Below, one piece after another: positions 10,815 to 23,300 of a DNA stretch of 64,000 nucleotides. The stretch's first letter is position 1; each line of letters opens with the position of its first letter. The notes under the pieces are model-generated. The model searched no databases. It had not been told where the DNA came from and worked only from the letters and a program-made list of their open reading frames with translations. A program made the position numbers and the translations under genes. Location of the stretch: contig CM035432.1 in NCBI GenBank assembly GCA_020310875.1, positions 96,377,467 to 96,441,466 on the forward strand. The letters are read 5' to 3'. The DNA is from Ceratopteris richardii. Taxonomy: Eukaryota; Streptophyta; Polypodiopsida; Polypodiales; Pteridaceae.

Positions 10815-11923
10815 TGTCAATGGGTAGTAGCCTACTTTTGCATGTCTTTAAGGTTATGTAAGCAATCAATATTATATTGAAATCAACTCTGAGGGTCATT
10901 TGACATCAAAGAGGCACCAATAGACATCATGTATGTATTTCTTTAGAGAATCTTCAAAGGACAAGCGATGGGAGTACTTATGCTTCAAATTTTCACTTGA
11001 CCATAATCCTATGTCACATTGCAATTGACCTTAGATGCATCAATTGCAAGATAACTTTAATTTTGAACTTGTATGATTTGGAAACATGAAGGGCTTAGTT
11101 GTCACAACCTTCTTGAGATCTATAGCTATGCTTCTCAAGGTTTCATCATTCCTTTGAACTAGGTCATGCTTTGCAAGATATGACAGACAAAAGAGAGCCA
11201 TTGAGCCTCATGGATGATCATATAGTGCACTCACATGTGTATAATTAAGTCCACTAGATCTCCTTTGTATCATTCATTCCTTAGCTTATACAATTTGAGT
11301 CATTAGTTCATGATAATCTCTATCTACTATTCTCTCCTACCATCTCACCATTTCACTAATTTTATTTACTCGTGTTCTCTATGTATACTGGATCATTTAA
11401 CTTGATTTAACTTGAGATAGGTAGAGTCGTCTATCTAGTTTAAAATTATTAATTTTCATTACTTTTGGATCACTAGATCTTGAGTTATGATTCATATAAG
11501 CTACCTATGTCTAGATACTACCATCCTCCTCAAAAGTCAAGATTACACCCCTTAGTTCTTAAATTTATTCTTCTATGTATACTCACTCTAAATTAGTGAA
11601 ATAACTTGGAATAGCTAGCTAAGCTCTTCAATTATGTGTCCTAAAGCTCTCGGGCCAATTTTTATCACAAAGTGAGATGTGAACATTTTTGTGAGAAGTT
11701 CAAGCCCAAAAATAGGTAGTTTTCTAGAGTTCATTCATGAGCAAGTTATTTGTTTTGGAACAACTATTTGGGAATGATGCTCCACAATTTATAGTGGGTT
11801 TAAATGCATATTTGGGAAGTCAAAGGTGTGTACTAAGGTTCCCTAAGGTTACATTGGTAGGTGTAGAGTAGGATTATTACAACACTACCTCATCTTTGGA
11901 GTGTATCCAACCATCTCCTCATA
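10815..11923 (+). repeat. Possible decayed 5-prime LTR of element K
   Basis: The right edge is supported: it ends CTCCTCATA, one base before a tRNA-Met-like site, as the LTR of E does. The left edge is a guess from a TGT start followed by a GCCTAC motif also seen near the start of the F LTR, which gives about 1.1 kb. No partner LTR was found. No gene is seen in this stretch. Confidence 0.35.
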
Positions 11924-11924
11924 G

Positions 11925-11937
11925 TGGTATCAAATCT
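11925..11937 (+). other. Degenerate primer-binding site of element K
   Basis: TGGTATCAAATCT is close to the TGGTATCAGAGCA used by A, B, D and E. It lies just upstream of the K gag start at 11,951. Confidence 0.6.
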
Positions 11938-11950
11938 ACATCAACTCAAC

Positions 11951-13640
11951 ATGGGAGATGGATTTCCTTCATTCATTGACAAATTGGATTGAGGTAATTA
12001 CTCATCATGGTCACTTAGAATGGAAACCTATCTTCCAGGGATAAATATCTATGGTTACATCTCTAGAGATGAGGTGATGCCAATACTCAGAAGCAAAGGA
12101 CAACCAACTCAAGAAGAACAAGAGAGGTTAACTACATGTTGTTCCAAGGATGCTCTAGCTAGGTCTAACATTCTTAAATCAATCTCTCATTTTTTACTTC
12201 CACACATTAGGAGCTACAAGACGTCATAATAGACATGGAATGCCCTTGAATCATTCTTTTCATCAAGCACTACAGTTAGGAAGAGCCAACTCTAGATGGA
12301 GTTTACCACACTCAAGAAGATGCCCAAGCAAAGTGTGGCTAATGTTTTCACAAAAATGAAGGACTTAGTAGATCAACTTGGAAACATTGGAGAAGTCATC
12401 GAAGAGGAGCAGATAGTGAGACAAGTAATCAACGGAATCAAAGCAGATGATAAATGGGAAGTATTCACCATGGCAATGGATCTGTACATGGACATGAAGG
12501 TACTTAACTTCAACACTCTCATGGGACAATTTTTCACTCATGAGGCAAAGCGTATGAAGAATTGAGACAACTCAAAAGGTAATCACTCCTCTACCCTACA
12601 CACTGATAAGAAAAAGAGTAAGGATAGAAAAGGAAAAGGTAAAAGATCACATGATGAAGGTAGTACCTCTGAAGAAAATTTAGCAGGAAGAGGTAGAGGT
12701 TCAGAAGAAAAAGGCAGAGGAGGTAGACAAGGCAGGGGAAGATTTCAAAGCTCTTCTCCATGTGCCATAAGTGGAATAACTAATCATACACCTAAGAATT
12801 GTTTCACAAATCCTAGAAATCAGAGAGGAAGAGGCTTCAATATAGGTGTCTATGGAAGTGCAAGAGAAAGATCAAATAACTTCGATGGCTACAACAACAA
12901 CAACTTCAACAATACAAATAATCAAGGAGGATATAGAGGAATGAGAGATTATAGAAATTACACTAAAGAGAAGACGCAAGAGGACTCACTTCTGTAGATG
13001 AATATTATTATGAACCAAGTTAAAGCAGATGAGCATGTATTTTATATAGATTCTAGTTGTTCAAATCATGTAGTAGGGAATGTGGCTCTACTCTCAAAAT
13101 TAGAAGACCCAATAAACAAACATGAGGTTCAAAGAGGAGATGACACTAGAGGCTCAGTAGAGAAGATTGGAAATGTGAAGACTCCACACGGAAACATGAA
13201 TCTAATCAGCAAGGTATTGTATGTACCTACCATAACAAAGAATCTCATAAGCCTTGGACAAATTGTAGAGAAAGGAATGTAGGTAAGGTTCACAAGAAAT
13301 GGAGCTTTTGTTGAAGATCCACAACAAGGATTCAAGAGAATTGAAAAATTAAAAAGATAGGTAGAGTCTTTACATTTGAACTCCAAGACACTAGAAATAT
13401 AGTTTTGTTCAATTATGGTGGTCAAACCTTATTAGAATGAGAGATGTGGCAAAAACAATTGGCCCATATAGGTGAAAGGAATTTGATGCAAATGTGCAAG
13501 GATCAAAGTGTGCTTGGCCTACCAAACTGCAATAATATTCTAGATGAGACTATTAATACTAATACAAAACCACAATATGAGGTAATTTCATCGATGCATC
13601 TTAAAGATATCCTCATGTGTAAGTATCTTTATTGAGTGAA
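11951..13640 (+). pseudogene. Element K: decayed Copia gag-protease (fossil)
   Basis: Plus-strand remnant beginning MGDGFPSFIDKLD and readable through gag (KDALARSNILKSISHFLLPHIRSYKTS; QIVRQVINGIKADDKWEVF), a weak knuckle region, the protease (FYIDSSCSNHVVGN) and the pre-integrase part (LAHIGERNLMQM). Many breaks. Later pol parts are not found next to it. The RT fragment at 16,686 could be its distant 3-prime end, but this is not shown. Confidence 0.8.
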
Positions 13641-13958
13641 CTGTGCAGTTAGCATGTGCCTAAGGTGAAAGCTATGCAAAATACACCACAAAAAGCTTAA
13701 TCAAATGACCAAGTGCCTCAAGGACTTTGTAAAAAGAAACATTTTTTGATATGGTATAGTTAGAAAAGGCACACGAATGTTTGTTCAGTTTGTAAAGCAT
13801 GCAATGTGCGCACCGTATTGATGGAACAAATATTTTCGTGTGTGGGTTACCAACATTTGAGGGGCTATCCTGGTTTCTTTGGCTTCGATATTAGCTGGTC
13901 TTGTTCACTCATATAGGCCTAATAACACGCTACTACTTTTACATGCAGAACATAATAC

Positions 13959-13961
<3 letters not shown>

Positions 13962-13995
<34 letters not shown>

Positions 13996-14021
13996 AAGCG
14001 GGGGGGGGGGGGGGGGGGGGG
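13962..14021. repeat. GA microsatellite followed by poly-G
   Basis: GA dinucleotide run at about 13,962-13,994, then a short AGCAAGC spacer and about 22 G residues at 14,000-14,021. A G run this long is prone to length error in assembly. Confidence 0.95.
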
Positions 14022-14888
14022 ACGACAATGACAAACGATGAGGAGGTGGAGGAACTAAATACACTCATTAGATCGCTTATTGTTCTCACGGATTCTTCTT
14101 AGTGGACCTATGCTTGATGCTTTCAAGCCCACTAGAACCACAATTTTTTTTTTCAGCTAGCCCACGAGAAAAAAAAGCAGGTTTCATAATATTTGTTGCT
14201 GCAAAGTCTTTGGGTTTGAGCAAAGGATTTCTTGACAAGATGGTCAAACTTTATACAATGCGAATTTCATAACCGGCCAGTTGCAATATAAGAGTTCGGA
14301 ATATAGGTATGTATTTATCTAAAGCTTATTTGTGAAGCCCTATTGTTATTCAAAGGCATCATAAGAAGCTCAATTTTTATAATCAAGTTTCATAGCTATT
14401 TTTATGAAGCCTAAGGTTGAGCGTCTAATTTAAAGCTGTGGCGGAGACGGCCAGAGCTTGCCCTTCGTGCACCCAACAGCTGCCACTCGTGGTCCCACAG
14501 ACCATGCAATTTACAACCTTCATCGCCGTTGTTGACTCTCTTGTATCGATTAAAATGACCACTGATTTTCATACAACAGGACAGAATTCATGGCAATTAT
14601 ATGTTGCTTAAGAATAGAAGGGTTGGCTAATCACGGGTGACTTTAACATCAAGGGCTCTAGAAACGACAATTCCAGTATCCCATACCACATATTCTGCTG
14701 AATCTTTAATCATATTAAATGATCGTAATTGAGAAGGTCATTTCATGTATGGTATTGTCGTCTACCTCCATACTTCGCAGCCATCTTAATACTTATTCTT
14801 CTCGTTTCGACAAAACGACTTGTCTGCATGTGAATGCAGAATACATATGCATGTTTTTTTGTGTCTATATGCATTGTATCTGTGTCTG

Positions 14889-14941
14889 TTTGTGTGTGTG
14901 TGTGTGTGCGTATGTGTGTGTGTGTGAGAGAGAGAGAGAGA
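14889..14941. repeat. GT/GA compound microsatellite
   Basis: GT run with small interruptions that passes into a GA run. Confidence 0.95.
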
Positions 14942-14954
14942 AAGAAATAAATTC

Positions 14955-15004
14955 TAGATCTGAAGAAAGTTCTCAATCTTAGATCTGAAGAAAGTTCTCA
15001 ATCT
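14955..15004. repeat. 25-bp tandem duplication
   Basis: Two identical adjacent 25-bp units starting TAGATCTGAAG, at 14,955-14,979 and 14,980-15,004. Confidence 0.9.
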
Positions 15005-15866
15005 TATACATGGATTACAACTTTTTCAAAAGCCTTCTCAGCAGTGTCACATTCAATATATGAGACGGAGAGCAAAATTAGTTTTAAAATCTTAAGAAGC
15101 CTCTCAATCTTTAGCTTGGCTGTCCGTGATAGATGATTGTATTTTTGCATAGCTTATAGATGCTTCCCTCCGTCCCTTGTCTTTGAGTGCTTCTTATTTT
15201 CTGGTGTTTGTTGCATCCTGCAGTGTAAACGTTTCTCTCTCCCTTTGTGCTTCGTTTGTAAAAGTATCATAATACGATTTCTCCAAGAAGGGCATGTTGA
15301 TCAGGTTTGAGGCTTTTCCTATTGAACTTCTACTGAAATTTTATACCGCTTTGTAGCTCAACCCAACCATGTTATGGATCTTCATAAGCACCCAGTTCAA
15401 GGGACTTAGATATCTTGGCTCTAATAAAACTATTTGAGATCTGTTTTCACCTCGATCCACCATGGCTACTTTATGCGGATCACATACACCGCCAAAGGTT
15501 TTCGCGCAGTCAGAATGGAACCCACATATTGTTTTGTCGTTTTCATCACCACGGTTGTATCGATTGCTTGACCTTTTAGTAATGTATTTTCAATTGGCAC
15601 ATACATTATGACCAATTCGGCTACTCATTGAGCCAAAAGATACTTTAGGGAGATCCAAAAAATATGGGGTGCGTGAAGTTATTAAGAAATTAGTCAAAAG
15701 GTAAAAAGCTTCAAAAGAAGTAAACATGTGAGTCTTTGCTCAAAATTATAGAAACAAGCAACATCAAGACTCTATAGAAACATGAGCCCTTCATAGGCAC
15801 GGAATGCTGTTTATATTCCAGATAAGGAAGGAGATATTTAAGTTTCTCTCTGTCTCTCTGGCAGAC

Positions 15867-15868
<2 letters not shown>

Positions 15869-15909
<41 letters not shown>
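15869..15909. repeat. CT microsatellite
   Basis: CT dinucleotide run of about 20 units in a longer pyrimidine-rich stretch. Confidence 0.95.
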
Positions 15910-15912
<3 letters not shown>

Positions 15913-16685
15913 TCTAAGTCTCTTTCTCCTTCTCTTTCTCTCTCTTTTTAACTTCACGTGGTCACTGACTATTTCATTCACCACATAATGTCATTACGGA
16001 AAAGGTAATGTCACCACATAATGTCATAATGTCAATATTATCTACATTCCTTGGGTTCCCCTACTAATTGCTATTGTAGAACTTTTCCTTAAATTCTTCC
16101 TTTCCATGTCTCTTAGATGAATGCAGTGGACATTATATTAGCACCCTAAATCATAAGCATACCACCAATAGATAATGCATCTGTGCTTTCGACTTTCTTG
16201 CACTGTGACCTTTACTTTTCCTTTAATGCTTATGGCTACTCTCATAGATATGGAATTTAGAACCACAATTACTGCGACAGCAGAGAATATAGACATGACA
16301 CAATTACTGTGTTTTGTGGTGTAAATCTGTGCATAAAGAGGTATATTATTATTTAAATTTGTATCCTTTATTCACCGTTTATGTTGATATTTGTATCCTA
16401 TTTTTTACTGCACCCTTAGAAGTTGATTTTTATGTTTCTATATATTGAGGTATTCACTCTTGTAGTGTGTATCGCATTATCCATTTGTTGACATTGTACC
16501 TTCCTTCAACATATATCCGAAACCCTCAACATGTTTCGTTATTGATGGAAGAACTATGTACATAAATATCGATGTTTTATTTTTTATTCGAGGCTAATAC
16601 ATATTGAGAACTAGGATCTACCGACATGCATAAAAATAGATTTACCGAACCTGCACTTAAGTTCATATACACTAGCATATGCGTA

Positions 16686-17122
16686 TGCGGGATCCAAATC
16701 ATCCACATTACATATGCAAGTTAGAAGAGAATGTGTATGGATCGAAACAAGCCCCAATAGCTTGTAACCATAGATTAGTTACTTATGAGGAACAAAAAGG
16801 CTTTATAGTGGGAAAAGTAAAAACTTCTTAATAAAGAGGCTACATATCTTTCTGGGTGTCTTGATGATATCATCTTAACATGGAATGATATTGAAGGCAT
16901 GAGAAACGTCAAACTTGAAATGAAAAAAAGTTAACGCCTTGTGATCTAGGGTTCCTTGCATACGTCCTTGGATTGTACATTATTTACAAAGAACAGGGTA
17001 TATATCTAAATCAAAAGAAGTACATCAAAGAAATGCTTGTGAAGTTAAAAAATAGAGGATAAAAATCCTATAGGTAGACCCCTCATAGTAAATATAAAAC
17101 TAAGTGCCCATGAGGATGTGCT
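16686..17122 (+). pseudogene. Element H, left piece: decayed Copia RT (fossil)
   Basis: The plus strand reads through recognisable RT remnants (DPNHPHYICKLEENVYGSKQAPIACNHRL in shortened form, then NIKLSAHED). It stops at the LTR of C-prime. The last bases, GTGCT (17,118-17,122), are repeated at 45,600-45,604, where RT/RNase H remnants of the same strand resume. Heavily decayed, with many breaks. It is the oldest layer of the nest. Confidence 0.8.
17118..17122. repeat. Target-site duplication of C-prime, left copy (GTGCT)
   Basis: GTGCT directly outside the left LTR of C-prime, matching 45,600-45,604 about 28 kb away. H coding remnants lie on both outer sides. Confidence 0.88.
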
Positions 17123-18488
17123 TGTTGGAGTTAGATGTTTGCAGAAGCACATGAACACAAGGAAGAAGAAGAAGCTTGGAGCACAACACACAATAGTGAA
17201 TGTATTACCACTAGAATGTACAAAGATAAGTAACCCATTAGGGCTATATGTGTATATATGTAATAGTCCTCTTTTCTAGTGAAATAATTCATTTTGAACT
17301 TTTTGAATTTTATTGTGCGGATAATGCTTAGAATGAATAATTAGGTCATTTTATGCATGTAGGAAAAATTTTGCATTGACAAGTTTCATATTCTCTCTCT
17401 AGGCCTTATTCGCATCATGTTTTCTAGTGGAATTTTGAAGGTGAAGATGAAAGAATTAAGAAAAACTCTATATGAGAGAAAGGTAGAGCAAATATAAGAG
17501 AATAAAAGCACCTGTGTGAAATTTTTGTGAATCATGTTTTAAGTACCTCGTTTAGGGTCCTACATTTGCTTCATTATAAGAAAATGGCTTCATTTTATTC
17601 TCTCTCTAGAATTTTGAAACTTATAGGGCTCAAAAGTGGCATTCTAAGGTGGATTTGGATCTCGGACATCTCTAACACTATTATGAAGATCAAAAAATTG
17701 AATAAAAGTGTCTCTCACAAGCTTAAGCTGAATCCTCACCATTTTTGTGTTATAGGGCTTTGAAAAGTGTTGTTTTCTAACACTTAAGAAAAAAACCAAG
17801 GACTTATATAATTCTATTTGAATCCATGATTCAGATGCTTACATGTCACCATCTCTAATTATGGGTATTTTTGGATATGTCTTTTTGGTGTTTTTCTCCT
17901 ATTTTTGATAGGTATGCTAAAGAAATAAAGCACACCACAATCGCATGGCTTTTCTCGAAAGTTTTGGAAGAAACTCGACTTTTTCTAAATTTGGTGGATC
18001 ACACACTTCTTTGGGAGGGAAGCAATCAAACTAAGATATACGGAGACCTGCGCATCAACACGGGGGACGCACAAAAATCTAAGAATTACCTTGTGATTGA
18101 GAGTGAGAGTGAGAGTGTGATTGAGAGTGCGAGTGTGATTGGGATTGTGATAGCTCGGGGATGGTCAGGAGGTAGAGGCTTCATCAAGAAGATATTTTCC
18201 AAAGCTATTGTTACCATTGATTCACATCTATAATATTAGAATTCTTCCTTCTCAGCATCATATTTGTTTCTACTCCTTAGCATCAGATTTTCTCTTACCT
18301 TATGCAATCTCTACATTCTTCACTCCCCTGTTATTTTTGAGGGATCGAAAGATTGTGATTGGGGATAGACTGTGATTGAGAAAACACTACAATATACAAA
18401 CTACGAAAAAAAGACCTCCTAAAGAGGGGAAAAAGTGCCCCGGTGGTCCTAGTGTGTTCACACACATCACTAACTAAATATATGAACA
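17123..18488 (-). repeat. 3-prime LTR of C-prime, split by a 1.1-kb segment
   Basis: 17,123-17,257 and 18,392-18,488 together cover the 231-bp C-type LTR in reverse orientation, starting TGTTGGAGTTAG and ending at the polypurine tract AAATCCCCCC (18,489 on). The segment between them has no counterpart in the other five copies. Confidence 0.85.
17258..18391. mobile_element. Unclassified 1.1-kb insertion in the C-prime LTR
   Basis: About 1134 bp present only in this LTR copy. The flanks share TATA/ATATA at both edges, which may be a short target duplication, but the LTR itself is AT-rich there. It starts TGTAATAGTCC and ends CACTACAA. I see no clear terminal inverted repeat, no poly-A tail and no known coding domain. 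Open frames of 78 and 120 codons (17,527-17,763 and 17,871-18,233) show no family. A degenerate GAGAGTGTGATT repeat lies around 18,101-18,150. It may be a non-autonomous DNA element. Confidence 0.6.
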
Positions 18489-18559
18489 AATCCCCCCTGG
18501 GAGCGATGTAGTGAACAAGGAGCTAGCACTCATGTATAAGGAAGTGTCAAGCTATGTGT

Positions 18560-21414
18560 AATCAATCCATAAAAGGAATTAACCCCAAAGATTTGTGAAA
18601 AGCTTCAAACTTCTCCCTAGGCAGAGCCTTCATGAAAAGGTCTACAATGTTCTCCTGCGTGGGCACATATGCCAAGCTGATCTCTCCAACGAGAACCTCT
18701 TTCTTACATAATAATAATGCACCTAAATGTGCTTAGTGGGAGCATGGAACACTGGGTTCCTCGCAATTGCCAATGCACTCTAAGTGTCAGTGAAGATGGT
18801 AGTGGCAGAAGACTAACCAACACCCAAATCAACCATAAGGCGTGTGAGCCATAGAAACTCAACGGTCGCTGTGAAAGCTTCTCTATACTCACCTTCACAA
18901 CTAGAAGTGGACATAGAAGGGTGCTTCTTGCTCAGCCAAGATATGCATGAGCTACCAAGCATGAAGCAAAAACCACTAGTGGACACACAAGTTTCATAGT
19001 AGCTATCCCAGTGAGAGTCAAAAAAAGCATGTGAATATGGTGCTAGCGATCACCCCTTGGGATAAAACAACCCAAGTAGTCGGGTACCACTCAAGTAGCA
19101 AAAGATGCACTTAATCACCTACCAATGCTTGACACATGGGCAATGCATAATCTTTCTCATCTATGAGACAACAAACTGAATATCTCGCCGAGTAATGCAT
19201 AAGTAAATCAAGCATCCAAGAGCTTCCTTATAGAGAACACCATCAGATGCATCTCTAGCATCATGAAGACTCAATCGTAAACTTGTCTCCATAGGAGTGG
19301 CAATAGGTTTACAGTCTTCAAGGCGAAAACATTGCAATAATTTGTCTATATATTTCATTTTACACAAAGCCATTCCACCATCAACATGCATAAACTGAAT
19401 GCCCAAATAATGATGCAAATGCCCCAAATCAGACATCTCAAATGAGGCATGTAAATCAGCCTTGGAATCAGCAATATGCTTCTCATGAGGACCAATGAGC
19501 AACATGTCATCAACATACACCACAATGATCAGAAGCACATCATTACCAAGCTTATCATATAAGGTGTTTTAAGTTGGAAAGTTCTCAAAACCATGTGCAA
19601 TCAAATAGTCATGTATCTTTTCATACGAAGCATATGGTGCTTGCTTTAAACCATATAATGCCTTCTTTAACCTCCACACCTAGTTTTCATGCCCTTCCTG
19701 CACAAAGCCATGGGGTTGAAAAACATACAGTTCTTCATGCAAGTCACCATTCAAAAACACTATTTTAATGTCCAACTAATGTACGTTCCAACCATGATGA
19801 GCTGCAAGTGCACATACGCTATGAAGAGTAGTCATTCAACAAGTAGGAGCAAAGATCTCATCAAAATCAATGCCTCTTTCGTGAGCATAACCCTTTGCAA
19901 CAAGCCTAGTCTTATACCTTTCAACTCTTCCATCAGGTTTACACTTCATCTTGTATACCCATTTAGTGCCAATGGCCTTCTTGCCAATAGGCAAGTCACA
20001 TAAAGACCAGGTACCATTTTTCATGATAGCATCATATTCGGATTTCATTGCAGCCATCCAATGTTCAGAATTTAGTGCTTCATCAAATGAAATAGTTTCA
20101 GTCTGATCATAGCGACTAGAGGTATCCACAACATAGAAATCTAATGCAAAAGAGGCACCATGAGAGCCTAAACGAGTATGATATGGCAGAGGTGCATCTA
20201 ATTTGCTATCATGCAAAGTTTGCACCAACCATTTTGGCATAGTTTTTGCCTCTTCAATATTAGCTCTCTCATCAACAAGTGCATCATGTAAATTTGCATT
20301 AGAAATAGAAGCATCTGCATCATCACATGAAACTTGCAATCGCTAAGAATTTGCCTCATTAGGACTAGCATTAGATTGTCCACCTATAAAAAGAGGCAAC
20401 AAAGTATCATACATGTCTTTGGGGCTAATAGATGTCTCCTTCATACATGCAAGTAAAGGTTGAATAGCATCTTCCACAAAAACAACATCACGACCAACCA
20501 AAATGAATTTAGTATGTGGATGATACAGATGATAGCCTTTGCTTTTAGAATTGTGCCCAACAAAAATACATTTTACTACTTTATCATCCAATTTACTACG
20601 ATGTTGTTCAGGCACTAATGCAAATGCTAGACAACTAAAAACATGCAGATGAGCAACAAACGGTTTGCAACCATGCCAAGCCTCATATGGAGTGATAGAC
20701 TACAGTGCATTATTGGGACACCTATTAAGTACATATAATGCACACATGACAGGCTCAAGCCAGAAACTATGCGGTAAATTCTGACTTTTGACCATACACC
20801 TCACCATCTCCATGAGTGATCTTTTCTTTTGTTCAGCAACTTGATTTTGTTGAGGTGTGTACGGCATTGTACATTGATGTTTTATCCCATGTTCAACAAA
20901 AAATGCACTAAATTGAGGAGACATATATCCCCCCTCAATCAAAATGGAGAGTGCCCATTTTACATGTTGACAGATTTTAAACCAAAATATTTTTTGGAGT
21001 ACATAAACACTTCAGAATTTTCTTTGAGTGGATATACCCTTGCATGACTAGAAAATTCATCAATGAAATTCATGAGGTAAAGATAGTTTCCAGAAGAAGG
21101 TGTCTACATAGGACCATAGACATCACTATGTACAAGCTGCAATTTTTGAGTAGCGCAAACTCAACCATCTTTTGGAAAGGAGGAATGCTACATTTTGCCC
21201 AAAATACAGCCTTCACAAACATGTTTTTTAGGTGCCTCAAGTTTGGGCAAAGAGGACACCATTTCATATTCTTGCAGGTGTAGCAAACTAGCAAAATTCA
21301 GATGACCAAAGCGTGCATGCCAAAGCTTTGCATCTGACATAGCTTGAGAATCATGTACTGCACATGCCAAATCATTCACATATCTTTCATAGTCTATGAG
21401 CTTATTGTTGGTGC
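18560..21414 (-). pseudogene. C-prime: RNase H, RT and integrase remnants
   Basis: Minus-strand open stretches encode, in coding order, pre-integrase and integrase (LWHARFGHLNFASL; FFVEHGIKHQCTMPYTPQQNQVAEQ), the linker and RT (KKAIGTKWVYKMK; VVYVDDMLLIG; LGHLHHYLGIQFM) and RNase H remnants down to about 18,560. The order and wording match elements C and the copy at 52,335-55,650. Numerous breaks. The right edge at 21,414 is the start of the F LTR. Confidence 0.85.
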
Positions 21415-21743
21415 AATTCATAAGCCTACACATTTGGCTTGTAGTTCATACACATATGAAGATGCATAGGAATCAATGCTAGTGGATAATTACCACTTTA
21501 TCCTTTTGTAAAAGTCATATTTGACTTGGAATCTTTGTAAACACCTACCAAAGTGAGCTCGTGGAAACATTAGCTTTGATTGATGGAATATCTCCTATAA
21601 TGGAGGATCACTTTTTTAGAGAGAGCCAAAATTTGAATTCAAATTCAAATTGAATGTAAACACTTATATAAACCTCTAGGAAAAAGTCACGGGTAAGACT
21701 CATCAATCCTGAGCTCCTCATTCTCATTTCCGAGTGTGTGTGT
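21415..21743 (+). repeat. Element F: 5-prime LTR start
   Basis: Begins TGTTGGTGCAATTC right at the edge of C-prime integrase sequence. It resembles the coding-strand start of the B LTR (TGTTGGTGCATTTTACCC). It has a 14-bp palindrome centred on GAATTC at 21,631-21,644. It ends at TGTGT, where D is inserted. Confidence 0.75.
21739..21743. repeat. Target-site duplication of D, left copy (TGTGT)
   Basis: TGTGT outside the left D LTR, matching 35,063-35,067. The left copy lies in a short GT-rich run, so this duplication is weaker evidence than the others. Confidence 0.75.
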
Positions 21744-22773
21744 TGATGGAGAGTGTTAATCTCCAAAAGAATAAGCTACTCATGAAATTAGAGGACCTCT
21801 ATATCAAGAGTAACTCAAAACCTTTCCCAATTTGGAGGATTAATGATCAATTATAAAGATTTTGGATAAATTGTGAAGAAGATGATTCTATAGAAAGTCT
21901 GATGCACATATCTCTCTCATTGACTTATCAAATGTGTAATGTTTTTTATAAAACTTTGCCTACGGTGTCACCTATAGTTTGCGCACCTCCTCCAAGTTAA
22001 ATATTTCCAAAAGAATCAGTAGATCTTGAGAAATGATCTCAACAAGTCACCTATGTCTAAAACTGTTCTTATGAGAAGTCGATTTAGACACCTGTAACTT
22101 CTAACACTTGGTTCTCTCAATCTAGAAACCAATTCTGAAAATTCATTTAGTCACAGGTAGCTTACCTTTGAAATTAAAGATTGAGTGCTTGCTTGCTCAC
22201 AACTTTACACTATGGAAGGAGAACTGACCAAAACATTAGCATCGAATTTTGCACATCTTTCAGGAAACAGTGAACACTTCTTCACATATGAATGTTCCTA
22301 CTCATAATTCTCACAACCTCTTTACAATTAGGCTTCCAAAATATTACCATAGACTCATTAACTATAGAATGAGATGTCTACAAAAGGATTCTTGAAATGA
22401 TCAAGCACAGAAGGAGTATACACAGAAACATCGGGTGCCATTTCTCTTCATTACTAGAAAACTTTACATTTGGATGAGAGGGCTAATCTTCACACTTCTC
22501 AAGTGTCTAATCACTCCTAATTCTTCTGAATTCTTGTATTATATACTCTCTCATATTCTCCCTGACATTTTCCTTGTATATATAGGCAAATATTTACAAC
22601 ATGATGACTATACAAAAGTATATGTAAACTATCTCTGAATTAATGTACATATGTGTACACATCTTCATCTTCTGGATATGCACTTCTTTCAAGCTTCATA
22701 ACTTGACCTTTTCTTCAGTTCTTGCCTTCAATTCTTCATCAAAACATCAATTGTTGATTGGCCTACACCAACA
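21744..22773 (-). repeat. 3-prime LTR of element D (1030 bp)
   Basis: From TGATGGAGAG to CACCAACA on the plus strand. It pairs with 33,964-35,062 and is followed by the polypurine tract. Confidence 0.9.
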
Positions 22774-22787
22774 GCTCCCCCTCAATC
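22774..22787 (-). other. Polypurine tract of element D
   Basis: Minus-strand GATTGAGGGGGAGC directly against the 3-prime LTR. Confidence 0.88.
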
Positions 22788-22799
22788 ATCAATTGAGGT

Positions 22800-23297
22800 T
22801 TTCTCTATCTTCTTTATACCTGCCATGTCTTTGAATCTCTGTAGCTTTGGTCCATCCAAGCTTTTAGTTAGCATATCAGCTATCTGATCTTTTGTTGTAG
22901 TATGTATTGCTTCAATCTCTTTATCCATCACCTTCTCTCTTAGAAAATGATACTAAATCTCAATGTGTTTAGTCTTGGCATGAAAAACAGGGTTAGCAGC
23001 TAAATACAATGAACTCATGTTATCTCCATGAATAGTGGGTGTACTCTAAATGATGTCAAAACTCTTCATCAGAGTCTTAAGCCATATCACTTCCTTTGTA
23101 GCTTCCACCATACCTTTGTACTCAGCCTCTGTGGATGATAAAGCAACTGTGTGTTGCTTCTTTGAACACCAAGAGATTATTTTATCTCCCACATAACACA
23201 AGTATCCATATGTTGATCTCGTATCATCAAGATTACCTGCCCAATCTGTATCACTATATATCTTGATGTTTGTATCTGATGTAAAACCATAATACAA
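22800..23297 (-). pseudogene. Element D: RNase H
   Basis: The minus strand reads IKIYSDTDWAGN, ISWCSKKQHTVALSSTEAEYKG and EVIWLKTL, typical of Copia RNase H, and continues in decayed form to about 22,800. It comes straight after the RT stretch and just before the polypurine tract. Confidence 0.85.
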
Positions 23298-23300
23298 ACC

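Larger units (their letters stand above)
13641..16685. other. Gene-free region with microsatellites
   Basis: About 3 kb with no convincing coding sequence on either strand. It carries a GA run plus poly-G, a GT/GA run, a CT run and a 25-bp tandem duplication, each listed separately. A short repeat of a CACATAATGTCAT motif is seen around 15,980-16,030. Open frames over the GT/GA run are low-complexity translations. Confidence 0.6.

Noticed and set aside
14719-14982. Open frames with Cys/Val or Thr/His runs on both strands
   Set aside because: They lie over a GT/GA microsatellite and have no other support.
17527-18233. Two open frames in the 1.1-kb LTR insertion as genes
   Set aside because: Short, no recognisable domain and one contains a simple repeat. 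Kept only as part of the insertion.
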